A stretch of 64,000 nucleotides of DNA, taken from positions 68,209,754 through 68,273,753 of the forward strand of contig NC_061508.1 of assembly GCF_022539505.1 (NCBI RefSeq). The letters run 5' to 3'. Origin of the DNA: Lolium rigidum. Lineage: Eukaryota > Streptophyta > Magnoliopsida > Poales > Poaceae. Under the pieces are notes generated by a model. The model saw only the letters and a list, made by a program, of their open reading frames with translations. It was not told where the DNA came from and made no database searches. This document shows, piece by piece, positions 12,561 to 22,723 of the stretch (the stretch's first letter is position 1; every line of letters starts with the position of its first letter). A program made the translations under genes and the position numbers.

Positions 12561-12903
12561 CAATTAAATGTGTTTTTTCATCTCTGGCCACATAATTTAT
12601 ATTTTGATGTGAACCGGTATGAAAAGTCAAGAAGATTTTCTGCTTCAGTAGTTGATTGTTGCCAATCTAGATGTGCCCTTTTTGCTTGATCATTCCATTT
12701 TCAAAAGCGAACAATGAAGATTCATCAGAAGTGACAACTAGCTTTAGCGACTAATTTTCTAGCCTTCCCATCATCGGAATACCCTGAAATCACTTCTTCC
12801 ATTCAGGTAGGTTGGCAAACTGATAATATAACTTATGGGGGTATGTATACTTCTTTCCCACCATAGGTACATACCCCTTTGCTAAACTTGTGAGGCTATC
12901 TTA
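12561..12903. other. AT-rich spacer
   Basis: Nothing recognised beyond low-complexity AT-rich sequence. Confidence 0.4.
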
Positions 12904-13260
12904 TTTGTTTCTCCCAAATAACAAAACATAACAATTAGAAACTTTGCAGGTCAGCAGTTTTTGAAAAATAACTCCAGCCTTTTTAGCTAGTCCTTGTACT
13001 AACAAATATATTGCACACTTCTTCATGTAAGGAATCCATTTTCATCATAGCGAAATGTGTAGAAACCTACCATAGGACACATGGTACCATTAAGATTTTT
13101 GAAAATAGGAATCAATTGAGCAGAGAACCATTTGCTGTCACAGTACAAAAGTAAAATAATCATGAAACACACATCGCAACTGTACGCAACTCAAGCCACA
13201 GAATCCACAGACCACAGGCACCTCCACTTATCAGCACTTGGAACAGAGGCAAAATCTGAA
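12904..13260. repeat. left arm of a local direct duplication
   Basis: The stretch from CTCCCAAATAACA through GAACAGAGGCAAAATCTG is closely matched, in the same orientation, at 14891-15272. The two arms enclose the repeat-protein gene. A shorter third match lies near 19567-19605. Confidence 0.8.
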
Positions 13261-13447
13261 CAACAAATTACAAGTACTAGTCTTCCAGTGAATGAGCAGA
13301 GAACAAATTATTGAAATACTAAAAATCTTCATCAAGCCGAAGGACGCAATAATGGAAGGGAAAAACATTTAGACCGACAACACAAGATCGACCAACAACC
13401 ACCCTATGACAAGCGAAAACATCAAAAAAGAAGCGTCCACGTTAAAC

Positions 13448-14542
13448 TTAGTGTCGTGGTGAACCTGGGTCAATTCGAATGCCTGCGGAGAGACTTCCCT
13501 CTGGAGGCCCCTCCGCTGACAGAGACCTCCCCTCCGCTAGCTTGCTCAAACCAGGTTTGCGGAGAGACTTCACCTCTGGAGGCTCCAATGGCATGCTTAA
13601 AGCTGGCTTGCGGATAGACTTTCCTTCCAGAGCCTGCTCCACTGGCATGCTTAAAACAAGCTTGCGGATAGGTTCCAATGGCATGCTTAAAGCTGACTTG
13701 CGGATAGACTTTTCCTCCAGAGCCTGCTCCACTGGCATGCTTAAAACTGGCCTACGGAGAGACTTTCCCTGGAGAGGCTGCTCCACTGGCATGCTTAAGG
13801 CAGGCTTGCGAAGAGACTTTCCCTCATTAGGTCGCTCCAATGGCTTGCTCAAAACTGGCTTGCGGAGAGACCTTCCCTCTCGAGGCTGCTCCAATGGCAT
13901 GCTTAAGACAGGCTTGCGAAGAGACTTTCCCTCATTAGGTTGCTCCAATGGCTTGCTCAAAACTGGCTTGCGGAGAGACCTTCCCTCTCGAGGCTGCTCC
14001 AATGGCTTGCTCGAAACAGGCTCGTCCTCTGGTTTGCTCGAAACAGGCTTCCGGAGAGATGTAGCTGATCCTGTCAGTTTCCGCAGAGTCTGCTGCCTTG
14101 GATCGGTAGCTTCTACGTTTTCCTTCCGCAGAATAGCTTCCATTTTCTCGAGGAACGAATCAACGAGAAGAGGAATACTCTCCAGGCCTTGGGGGCGGAG
14201 TTCCGTCTCCCGGTCCAGACTCTTGCTCAAGTAGTCCACGGAGAATTCCATGGCTTTCCCGGTGGTGCGGCGATCGCCCAAGATACTCTCGGCGGCCTGA
14301 GCGGCGCCTTTGAGCCGCAGCAGACTCTCCATGACGACCTTGCGGTCTCTTCGGATTGACTTCCTTTCTGCTTCTACACCCACCATGCTATTGATCTCAG
14401 CAAGACCTTCCTCCAGTTCTTTCAGCTCCTTGCCCGGCGACGATAACTTCTTGCCTGCGTACTCGCGCGCCGCCTGGATCAGCTCATTAACGACCGGCAC
14501 GACGAACCACCCGATCAGTACGATTGCGGCTTCTATTACCAT
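13448..14542 (-). CDS. protein with helical N-terminus and 18-residue repeats
   Basis: The frame has 364 codons from the ATG at 14542, whose context (ACC ATG G) is favourable. Residues 1-35 form a hydrophobic helix-like start (GWFVVPVVNELIQ). A charged helical region follows to about residue 150, resembling in style the coiled-coil N-terminus of some grass NLR-type proteins. No P-loop or LRR follows. From about residue 160 there are some nine to ten imperfect 18-residue repeats with core SLRKPVLSMPLEQP, giving a basic, Pro-rich tail (54-bp period). Upstream, a 5'-UTR intron with good borders (donor at 14644, acceptor just before 14562; 82 bp) and a (CAG)8 run support a transcribed gene. Function unknown. 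Confidence 0.6.
   Translation of the reverse strand: MVIEAAIVLIGWFVVPVVNELIQAAREYAGKKLSSPGKELKELEEGLAEINSMVGVEAERKSIRRDRKVVMESLLRLKGAAQAAESILGDRRTTGKAMEFSVDYLSKSLDRETELRPQGLESIPLLVDSFLEKMEAILRKENVEATDPRQQTLRKLTGSATSLRKPVSSKPEDEPVSSKPLEQPREGRSLRKPVLSKPLEQPNEGKSLRKPVLSMPLEQPREGRSLRKPVLSKPLERPNEGKSLRKPALSMPVEQPLQGKSLRRPVLSMPVEQALEEKSIRKSALSMPLEPIRKLVLSMPVEQALEGKSIRKPALSMPLEPPEVKSLRKPGLSKLAEGRSLSAEGPPEGSLSAGIRIDPGSPRH
13480..14080. repeat. 54-bp coding minisatellite
   Basis: Period of 54 bp inside the gene above, with units that alternate between two subtypes (GRSLRKPVLSKPLEQPNE and GKSLRKPVLSMPLEQPRE). One unit is truncated by a few codons without breaking the frame. The alternation implies expansion by pairs of units. 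Confidence 0.88.
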
Positions 14543-14562
14543 GGTTAATGTGCAGTTTTCAC

Positions 14563-14644
14563 CTACCAATTCAGTACGAAATGATCAGCACAACAACTAG
14601 CTAGCAGGAGGATATGAACTGATTATGAGAGGACGAGTTCTTAC
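14563..14644 (-). other. 5'-UTR intron of the repeat-protein gene
   Basis: On the minus strand, GCAG|GTAAG opens an 82-bp intron and GGTAG|GTGAAAAC closes it, 20 bp before the ATG at 14542. Both borders fit plant consensus. Confidence 0.55.
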
Positions 14645-14694
14645 CTGCGAATTCAGAGGAGCGTCCACCAGGATCCAACGTAGCTTAATCGCCA

Positions 14695-14718
14695 CTGCTG
14701 CTGCTGCTGCTGCTGCTG
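14695..14718. repeat. (CTG)8 microsatellite
   Basis: Eight perfect CTG units, reading CAG on the strand of the gene at 13448-14542 and lying in its presumed first, untranslated exon. Confidence 0.95.
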
Positions 14719-14890
14719 CAGATCGAACCGGCCGGCGAAGGTGGGGAAAGTGGAGCTCATGAAAATTATAGACAGATGATGAAGTGAAATGGTCAAAAGG
14801 TACACAACTTTCCCTTTTTTATTAGAGTAAAATAGTCAAAAAGGACATGAATTGATTGTGAGAGGAGAAGTTTTTTTATCTAGGCCATCG

Positions 14891-15272
14891 TTTTGCTTCT
14901 CCCAAATAACATAACATAACAATTTGAAACTTTGCAGGCTAACTATAATACTGGAACATCGGTGTCTAAAAAAAACTCCAGACTTTCTGGTTAGTCCGAG
15001 TAACAAATATATTGTATATTTCGTTATGCGAGGAATCCATTTTCATCGTACCGAAATGGGTAGAAACCAACTGCAAGACGCGTCACACGCGGTACGGTTA
15101 GCTGAGATGTTTAGAAAACGGGAATCAATGATCAATCGAGCAGAGAACCATTTGCTGTCACAGTACAACAGTACTTCGATCAAGAACCACACATCACAAC
15201 TGTACGCAGCGCAAGCCAAAGCATCCACAGGCAGCTCCACATATCAGCACTTGGAACAGAGGCAAAATCTGC
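14891..15272. repeat. right arm of the local direct duplication
   Basis: A direct copy of 12904-13260 offset by about 2.0 kb, with scattered substitutions and small indels. It indicates that a segment next to or including the repeat-protein gene was once tandemly duplicated. Confidence 0.8.
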
Positions 15273-15299
15273 ACGGCAATTTCCCCATCACTACTAGAT

Positions 15300-16474
15300 A
15301 AGAAAATATCAGCACCAGAACGGCACAGCCCAATTATAAGGAGAATACACATGCTTGAGATTCACAAGGTACCATCCAAACCCAGGAAGTGAGCAGACGG
15401 GAGCAAATTTATGGATTATTTATTGTTAGTTCGAATGAAGGGAGTACTAAGGACTGATGAAAACTATTTGGGCATTTGGGGATTCTATTATTGTTAGTTC
15501 AAATAGCTAGATTCCCTATTTGGGCATTTGGGGGTTCTATTAAACAACCATGATATGCCGATGTTTACTTACCAAAAAACTTACGAGTACCAAAAAGAGA
15601 CCACAATAACAGGGAGTACTAAGGACTGATGAAAACCCAATATAACATGTATGTTGTGGCAGCACTTGACCCGATATTTTAATTCAACACATAAACCTAA
15701 GAGTAAAGAAAAAGTGACAGAACCAAGCTGAGATCAGTACAGCTATCGACATGTATCCTAGCATTACTCCAAACAAAGTGGACCTGGTGATCATGTGAAT
15801 GGAAACATACTGTGAGCATTTCACTATTGATTTTCTACAATTTTTCTGCTCACCAAATTCAAAACCTGATATCCTATTAAATCATCATATGTCACTGCAA
15901 CTCACAAAGCTTCATATGATCCATGGTGATTTGGCATCATCCATGGTGATAACCAGCTAGAGAGCACTTTTAACCAATCACTGCATGGACAGGCGCAGGA
16001 GCTCTAAGTGGCATGGTTCGTGTTCATACCTTTTAATATTTCAAATTCTTCGGGCATGAACCTGGTGAATAAGACAAACCAAGTGATAGGGAATCATAAC
16101 TTACTTATAAACAGCACCACTGACAATGTGTTTCCCCTGCAAAGGAGAACCTGATCAAGAATCTGAAGAAAACATGACAAAACAGTATAGTTCAGTCTGT
16201 AAAACTGTGAATTATTATATGTTTAGAGATTTTAACATAAACATGATAAATATCTATGGATATGTGACTATTTAATAGGCACTGATATGAAGAATTTGGA
16301 AAAAATAGATTGAAATGATATGACACAATAACCTACAGGCTGAATTGTTGTTGCAGCTGATCGCTGAACACCATCACTTGTGTCTCAAAGAAGTACGACA
16401 TGGGCAACAAGAAACGGGTTGGAGGAGGAGACTGGCGAACCCAACGCGATGCGTTTCAGCCATTCAGCCATATA
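15300..16474. other. AT-rich intergenic sequence
   Basis: No recognised gene. GGGAGTACTAAGGACTGATG occurs near 15440 and again near 15615, and a TTTGGGCATTTGGGG-type segment occurs twice near 15470 and 15520, so small direct repeats are present. Confidence 0.4.
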
Positions 16475-16989
16475 TTAGAGCAGCCCTTAAACCCTCAAAC
16501 CCTCAAAAATAACTGCTTTTTTACAGTTTGTGAGAGGAAAAACGCGTAGACTAGAACCCCTAAACCCTCGAACCCTCAAAAAAATTTAAAGGCCCAACCC
16601 TCAAACCCATTTTCAACCTGTAGAAGTAGGGGTTGGGGAGGCCAAACAGCCCCCAACCCGCACTCCTCTTCCTCGTCGCGCGGGAGGGAAATTTCCCCTC
16701 CCAACCTCCCCGCCTCCGCGCGCCGCCGCCCGCCTCCCGCCGCGATTCCGGCCGGCGCCGCCTCCGCGCGACCCCTGCCGCCGCCGCGAGCTCCCCGCCC
16801 CCGGATCCGCGCCTCCCCGCCAGCCCGCCGCCCCGAGACGCCCTGCCGCCCCGCCTCCCGCACCTCCCCGCGCCGCCGCCGACCCCTGCCTCCCCGACTC
16901 CCGCCGACCCCGCCTCCCCGAGCCGCGCCTCCCACCTCCGCGCCGCCGCCGACCCCTACCGCCCCGCCGCGCCGCCCCGAGCCGTGGAG

Positions 16990-17644
16990 ATGCCGCCGCT
17001 CCGCGCCCTGCCGCGCTCGTCCACCGGCTACCACGGCGTGCGGCGAGCGGTTTTGGCTCGGGACGTTCGACTCGGCCAAACTCGCCGCCCGCGCGTACGA
17101 CGTCATGGTGTGGCGCTACGACGACGGCGCCGGGCCACGGAACTTCTTCGACGTCGACAACCTCGCGGCGGCCGAGTTCGTGGCGTCGCCGTTCAGCGTC
17201 GTTACCTGCGCCGAGGAGCGCGCTGTCCGCCGGGAATACATGCGGATGTCCATCCGGAACCGCGATGAGGCGGAAATGGCCGCCTTCCGTGCGCCGCATC
17301 CGCAGAATGTCGCAGAGGAGCTCGAGTTCTACGCGCAACTGGCGGTGAAGCGAGCTGCGGCGGCCGCCTCTCGACCGTCTTCATCCTCGGCGCCGCCTCC
17401 CACTATCGTAGTTGACGATAGCTCCGACGACGACGATCCCGATTGGATCGATAAGCTGATCGCGGAGATGGAGGCCGAGGATGACGCGGAGGAAGCCGCC
17501 CAGAAGGCCGCGGAGGATCCCGATTGGTACGACAAGATGGTCACGGAGATGGAGGCCGATGATGCCGCGGAGGAAGCCGCCAAGAAGGCCGCGGAGGATG
17601 GCGGCGGCTCCGATTTCGATGAGGACTTCTGGGATAAACCCTAG
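16990..17644 (+). pseudogene. AP2/ERF-like gene, frameshifted in the DNA-binding domain
   Basis: The frame from ATG 16990 gives STGYHGVRR, the start of an AP2/ERF domain. One frame over, from about 17042, the sequence continues ERFWLGTFDSAKLAARAYD, the domain's third strand and helix. About 15 residues between them are missing and the frame changes, so the DNA-binding sheet cannot form as encoded. The rest (to 17644) is open: an Asn-Phe segment (NFFDVDN), a charged region and an acidic tail with two 27-residue repeats (DPDW.DK..EMEA). The layout matches a large grass family of single-AP2 proteins with acidic C-termini. Without the domain the frame could still encode a 179-residue acidic protein from ATG 17105. 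Confidence 0.75.
17435..17596 (+). repeat. 81-bp coding duplication
   Basis: Two direct 81-bp units, each starting GATCCCGATTGG, encode two 27-residue acidic modules at the C-terminus of the AP2-like protein. Confidence 0.9.
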
Positions 17645-17884
17645 ATGGTGTCAGTGTCTACCTAGTAACTATCTACCAAGTGTCAATGTCAGTGTCTACC
17701 TAGTGTCAATGTCAGTGTCTACCTATGAACAATTGTGATATATCATGAATGTTTTTAAGGGTTTGAGGGTTCTAGTATTTGCCCCTGTTTTTCACCCCTC
17801 AAAAGTGCCAAAAAATGCCCATTCTCAACCCTTAAACTGCTTTGAGGATTTGACGGTTTAGGGGTTCTACTAGTGATGCTCTTA

Positions 17885-19826
17885 AGTACAGAAGACGAGG
17901 CCAGCAAGCAGCATGGTGGATCACCGGTGGCGAAGGCCAGCGACCAGCGTGTGGGAGAGGCTTGAGGGCCGACGGTCACCAAACAGGCATACTGACAGGG
18001 AGGCCTCACCTTCCTTGCCTGCCACAGGCCACAGCCTAGCATGTGTAAGCCAGGGCCGTGATAGCAACGAGAAGGGAAAGGGAGGGAGAACGTGCATGAC
18101 GGGAAAATATTGCAACTTATTGTTCTGTGAGCGTTCTAGATGAAAAACATGCCGCAAAGGTGAGTTTAGATGTAGACATGTGTTCTAGAGAACGTTCTAG
18201 GATGCTAAATCTGACGTGCATTCTGATTGAAATCATTCCAAGGATATGTTGGATTGAACTTAGTAATGATCAAAACATTTGGTATGAGATCCAACCAATT
18301 CTGCAGTTGTGATGTTTAAACAGACAAAGGGAACCACATCTATTTTGTATTTAGTAATGTTTTTCAGTTAAGTATTCAGGAAAAGTTTGTTCTCACAAGG
18401 ATTCACAGAATTATGAATGAATATTAAACATCTGGTAGATATTTGATACATTAGGAAATGAACAGAACTATCACATCACTAACCACAATATCTGTAACAC
18501 ATCAACAGAGGAGGTGCGACTTGACCTCAGAGCAACCACACAAACGGACAGGGAGCGCACCTCGCAGTAAAAAGGAACAGGCAAGGAATATGAAACCGAC
18601 ATAAATCTGAAAATTAATACAAGTAGAATTGCTTTAGAGTATGTAGCAAAAAGTCCAATTAAAGAATTTTACTTTAGAAAGTGATGGCCTATTAATAAAC
18701 AACTAAAAGATGAAAAGGCTGGCACAGGATCCAAATCAATGAACTGAAGAATAGCATGCAAGGACAGTAAGAAAATATTATGTGTGTATGTATCTATTTC
18801 TTAATATAACCACCAAAAGCTTTGCATCATCATGTACAAGTATTTATTATTGTACATTCTAGTTTATTAAGAAGGCTAAATATGTGATTTGATGGATGAA
18901 AGCTAGCCAACTTGATGCAATACATAAACTATTCAACTAGGAGGTAAAACCCAACAAAAACAATTATGCATACAACAACTATTTAATGCATCGGTGCACA
19001 TTTTTGATTATAAATAAATGTCGACGATTGTTTTTTCCAACATGAAACATAATACGAAAACACACATCCAACTGAGGCATTCCATCGAACATCAACTGCG
19101 TGTCCTGAATAAGACCAACTCCACAGTGCAAGCAAAAATCCAAATATCAAGGTGTAATGCTGCAAACTGAAGCTAAAGTCCCAAGGTGCATGCATTGGGT
19201 AAACTTCCACTAAATGGGCAGGTAACTCACTGTTGTACTTTTTAGGGTATCAAGCCTGACCATTTATTGGATAGATGGAACTTACCACCTGCTGACCTGC
19301 AGATACAAAAAAAAAATTCCCTATGCAAACCACTAGACACAGTAGTAGCTTTCCAAATCTGATTAAACCTGACACTGCAGAGATATAACACCAATCCATC
19401 ATCGGAAAACAGTGTGCTACACAATCATGTAATGTTGGTGAAGAATCGACTGTGTTGGTAATCTCGTAAGCTAATAATAGAAAAATTCCTTTTGTAAAAT
19501 TCTGTGGTGGATACTGTAACTCGAGCATTAAGACCACACGGATAGAAGAACTTCGGAGCTGACTACATATCAACACTTTGGAACAGAAGCAAAATCTGCA
19601 CGGCATTTCCCTTGCATTACTGCGTAAGAAAGCATTAAGATCACACAAAGTACCATAAACACAGAAAGCGAGCAGAGAGTAGAAGGCAAATTTATGTCAT
19701 GTTTCTTCTTAGTTCAAATGAAGCTCTGCAAAATAAGCAGCAGCCTTACATGGGGATTGCCCCGGCGATAAAATCAGTACTTCTGAACGATATCTAAACA
19801 AAAACAAGGAATCTCGACCAAACCAC
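17885..19826. other. intergenic sequence without recognised gene
   Basis: Mostly AT-rich. A third, shorter copy of the duplication seen at 13240 and 15250 (GGAACAGAAGCAAAATCTGC) lies at about 19567-19605. Open frames on both strands lack motifs. Confidence 0.4.
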
Positions 19827-22347
19827 CTACACCTCATCACTCGCACGATTCTTCCCAGTTTTCCACTTCGAGGTCCGGCTGGAGCTTGGGCAGTGCTTGC
19901 CCAACGCTCTGTGCTCTGGACCCAGCATAGTGCGAAGATCAGGCTTGCGTTTGTTGGCTGGCAGGGTGCTTGTGCCAGCAGGAGACTGCAGAGCATTCAA
20001 TCTATTTGTACCCATGACCTGGCTAGGGGTATCAGCCTGCCTCCAAGCTGAGCCTGGAGCTTGACCAATCACACTCGTCCCAAGAGAATGACCGAGTACT
20101 GTCCAGTCTCCAGATGATCCAGGCTCAGAGGCACTAGCCTTCTTCCATGGATTGGCACTGCCCTGTGCAGTGGATCCTCCGTCCCTCTGTGCCCGAACCC
20201 ACACATTTCCTGATGAAGAAGCCTGAGTGATGCTGCTTGGGTAAAACATCACAGCCCCCTGGTAAGCAGACCCATAGTCCAGCCGCCTCAGCGCTGTCAC
20301 TGCTTTAGCTGGATCACGGAAGACCGCCAAGGCATTCTTGTCATTCAGGAAAACCAATTCGCACTCCCGGCCAAACCTCAAGACCAGGGAGCTAACATCA
20401 GCTTCCCTTGGCAGGTCCAGCATTGCAATAACGAGCCTCGGGTCCATGTCCACCATGGGATCAAAGTAAGGATGGGAAGCCGGGACAGGGATACCAGCTT
20501 TGGAGCCCAGAACACGAGCAGGCACCTTCGACTTGGGTGTGACATGGATGGTAACAAAACTCTTGGGCTCCCAACCAACAGCCTGAACAGACAGCTTCCA
20601 CCTATCTGCAATGAGCCTGATTGCATCCCTCTTGTCCTTCGTCATTTGACAGAACACATGGACCTTGATGTTACTTGAAGAATTCCCTCGCGCCTTTCCA
20701 AGCACAAGAAATTTGCACCGCTCCTCTATGGCCAGCACCCACTTTGGCTCTCGATGGAGAAGATCGAGAAAGCAATTCCGATGCGCTTGAGTTCTCACCA
20801 AAATTCAATGCATCTAGATTGGGCGGTAGGATGTCGAAAGCTTCAGCAAGGACCCTTTTCCTCTCCATTTTTGCACACTCCTCATCACAGCAAAGCTTCC
20901 TCTGCCCAAGAGGTACCCTCATCCCGCTTGAATTCATGGCTGGAGAGGCATTGGCAGCTTCTGTATGATGGAAGTATCAAACATACTATCACCATTGTAT
21001 GATCCACCAGCACTGCACGGCACAGTTGAAGTGATACGGCCACAAGAACAGGTAATAGTCACACGGACTTCACATCTAATGTCTGGGCAAGGTGATAATG
21101 GGTGGCATGGGGTATTGCAAGTGTGCTTGCATTCCCTCCTTGGGACACTGCATAACTGTCCACATGAAACTTTGCTCCCAGAGCTTGAACTAGCCTCTCC
21201 ATTTGTAGGCGGCGGATCACAAGGGGAAGGATGGCAAGTCCTGGCGCAAGCGTGCAGTCCACATTGACGGTTCTTACCGCAGGGTTGGTTGCATCGGATG
21301 TCCTTTGAACAACAAGGGATGTTCCTTAACATCACATGTCCCCCAGTGCATTCTCTCATTACAGGCACCACCCAAGGCAGGCAGTCTCCAAAATGGCATT
21401 GATGCGAAGCTGGATGCCCACAAGGTTGAGGGACAATGCACTGGTGCGGGCATGATGGAGCTGGTGTGCCGCACGGCTGTGGTGGCAGAATAGATGTCCT
21501 GCCACAGGCACAAGTGAGATCACTGAATATGGTCTCGCGGCAAGGATCGCAGTGACCGCTGTGGCAGAGATGCTAGCATCCGTGCTGCCCACACCGGAGC
21601 TTCTTGCCACATGGTATCTGGCAGAAATGACGATCCATGTTGTCACCTTCATGCTGAGCAAATGGCTTCGACATCGGGCAACAACACTCACTGCACCTGT
21701 GCCTACCACAGTTCTTCTTGCGGCCACAGGGCTTGTTGCAATGGAACTCTTCCACTGTGACCATGTAGCACTCCACCATCTGATGAGCCACAGCGGCACC
21801 TCCGCTCGACGCGTACCAAGCACGGCGGACACTTCCCCTCATGACATGTAACCTTGCACCGATGCACCCCACACGGCAACTTCTTGTCGCAAACCTTGTC
21901 GCAGGTGGGGATTGGGTCCAAGCAGCTCGCCCTCTTCTCCTGGAGCCTTGTCTTGCCGCAATGGCATGTGCTGCTGGTGCCAATCGTGCATGTGGGGCCA
22001 GCGGTGGAGGCGGCGGCAGTTGGAACTGGGAAGCCGCTGAAGCAGCAGCTGACGCGGCGGTCACCTTGGTCCTCTTTGCAGCGGGCGCCTTCTGCTTTTT
22101 CTGCGCTGCCACGGCCGGCTGGCGCAGCAGCAGATGACGGGCGCTTGGGGACGGATTTCCTAGCAGCCACCGTTGGCGCCTGCGCAACAATTTCGGCCGC
22201 CCCACTCGGCCGGGGTGCGACGAAGAGGTTGCGCACCACCCCTACGCTAGGGTTTCCCACAGCGGCCGCGGTATTTGATGTGGAAGGCGGGGATAGTCCA
22301 TCTATGCCGGCGGGATTGGGTTGGGGAGGGACAACGTGGCCGTCCAT
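19827..22347 (-). pseudogene. NFXL1: NFXL1-like NF-X1 zinc-finger pseudogene
   Basis: Start at 22347 (MDGHVVPPQ), a low-complexity N-terminus, then a jump straight into late NF-X1 repeats (CHCGKTRLQEKRASC). The RING-like finger and the first half of the Cys-rich array are absent. Further NF-X1 fingers follow (CGRKKNCGRHRC, CGQHGC, CNQPCGKNRQCGLHAC), then the plant NFXL1 C-terminal region (EPKWVLAIEERCKFLVLG, LVDMDPRL-type segment) to a stop at 19827. Lesions: a frameshift near 21790, an in-frame TAG at 21573-21575, and frameshifts near 20935 and 20762. Intact family members are nuclear proteins of stress signalling. The codon identity along the remaining parts suggests fairly recent decay. 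No introns are visible, so a retrocopy is possible. Confidence 0.88.
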
Positions 22348-22539
22348 CGCCGGCGCGAGGAAGGGGAAAAGCGAGCGTGCGTTTTCACGCGTGACAAGTT
22401 GTTTTGCCGCGCGCTGGAACGGATGCGTCAAATATGTCGCGCGCAATGCCGCAATATCGCACGCTGATTTTTTTACCGTGCTCGTTTTTACTGCTGGAGT
22501 GCCGAGTTGCACCCCCCGCGCCCAAAAAAATCGTTTTTA

Positions 22540-22581
22540 GCGTGCCTAGACTTTTTTGGGTGCATGTTGGAGATGCTCTAA
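22540..22581. mobile_element. single Harbinger-like terminus
   Basis: CTTTTTTGGGTGCATGTTGG followed by AGATGCTC and TAA has the form of a right-hand Tourist/Harbinger end plus TTA-type target. No matching left end was found between here and 19600, so the element is truncated or the left end is lost. It lies upstream of the NFXL1 pseudogene. Confidence 0.35.
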
Positions 22582-22723
22582 GGATCTTGGGTACAAGAAT
22601 TTGAAATGACGACCGGCCTTTTACATGCCTCCAAAAGACCAATACAGTATGAGAATTTGAATATAAGACGGACATGAAATAAAACACATGCAGATTCAGA
22701 AAAGCTTGGTTGTTATGGCTGGC

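Larger units (their letters stand above)
16478..17881. mobile_element. PIF/Harbinger-like element carrying an AP2-like gene
   Basis: TTA flanks both ends (16475-16477 and 17882-17884). The termini are inverted: GAGCAGCCC..ACCCTC on the left and the complement of GAGCATCACTAGTAGAACCCC on the right, followed by related AAACCCTCAAA-type subterminal stretches over about 100 bp. TTA duplication plus a GAGCATC terminus is the usual signature of Tourist/PIF/Harbinger elements in grasses. No transposase is present; the 1.4-kb body is filled by a GC-rich gene-like frame, so this is a non-autonomous carrier. Confidence 0.7.

Noticed and set aside
14543..14569. Upstream extension of the repeat-protein frame
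   Set aside because: It starts at TTG, not ATG; the ATG at 14542 has a good context and follows a plausible splice acceptor.
19827..22581. NFXL1 pseudogene as cargo of a Harbinger-like element
   Set aside because: Only one terminus (near 22572) was found; no inverted partner or TTA on the other side.
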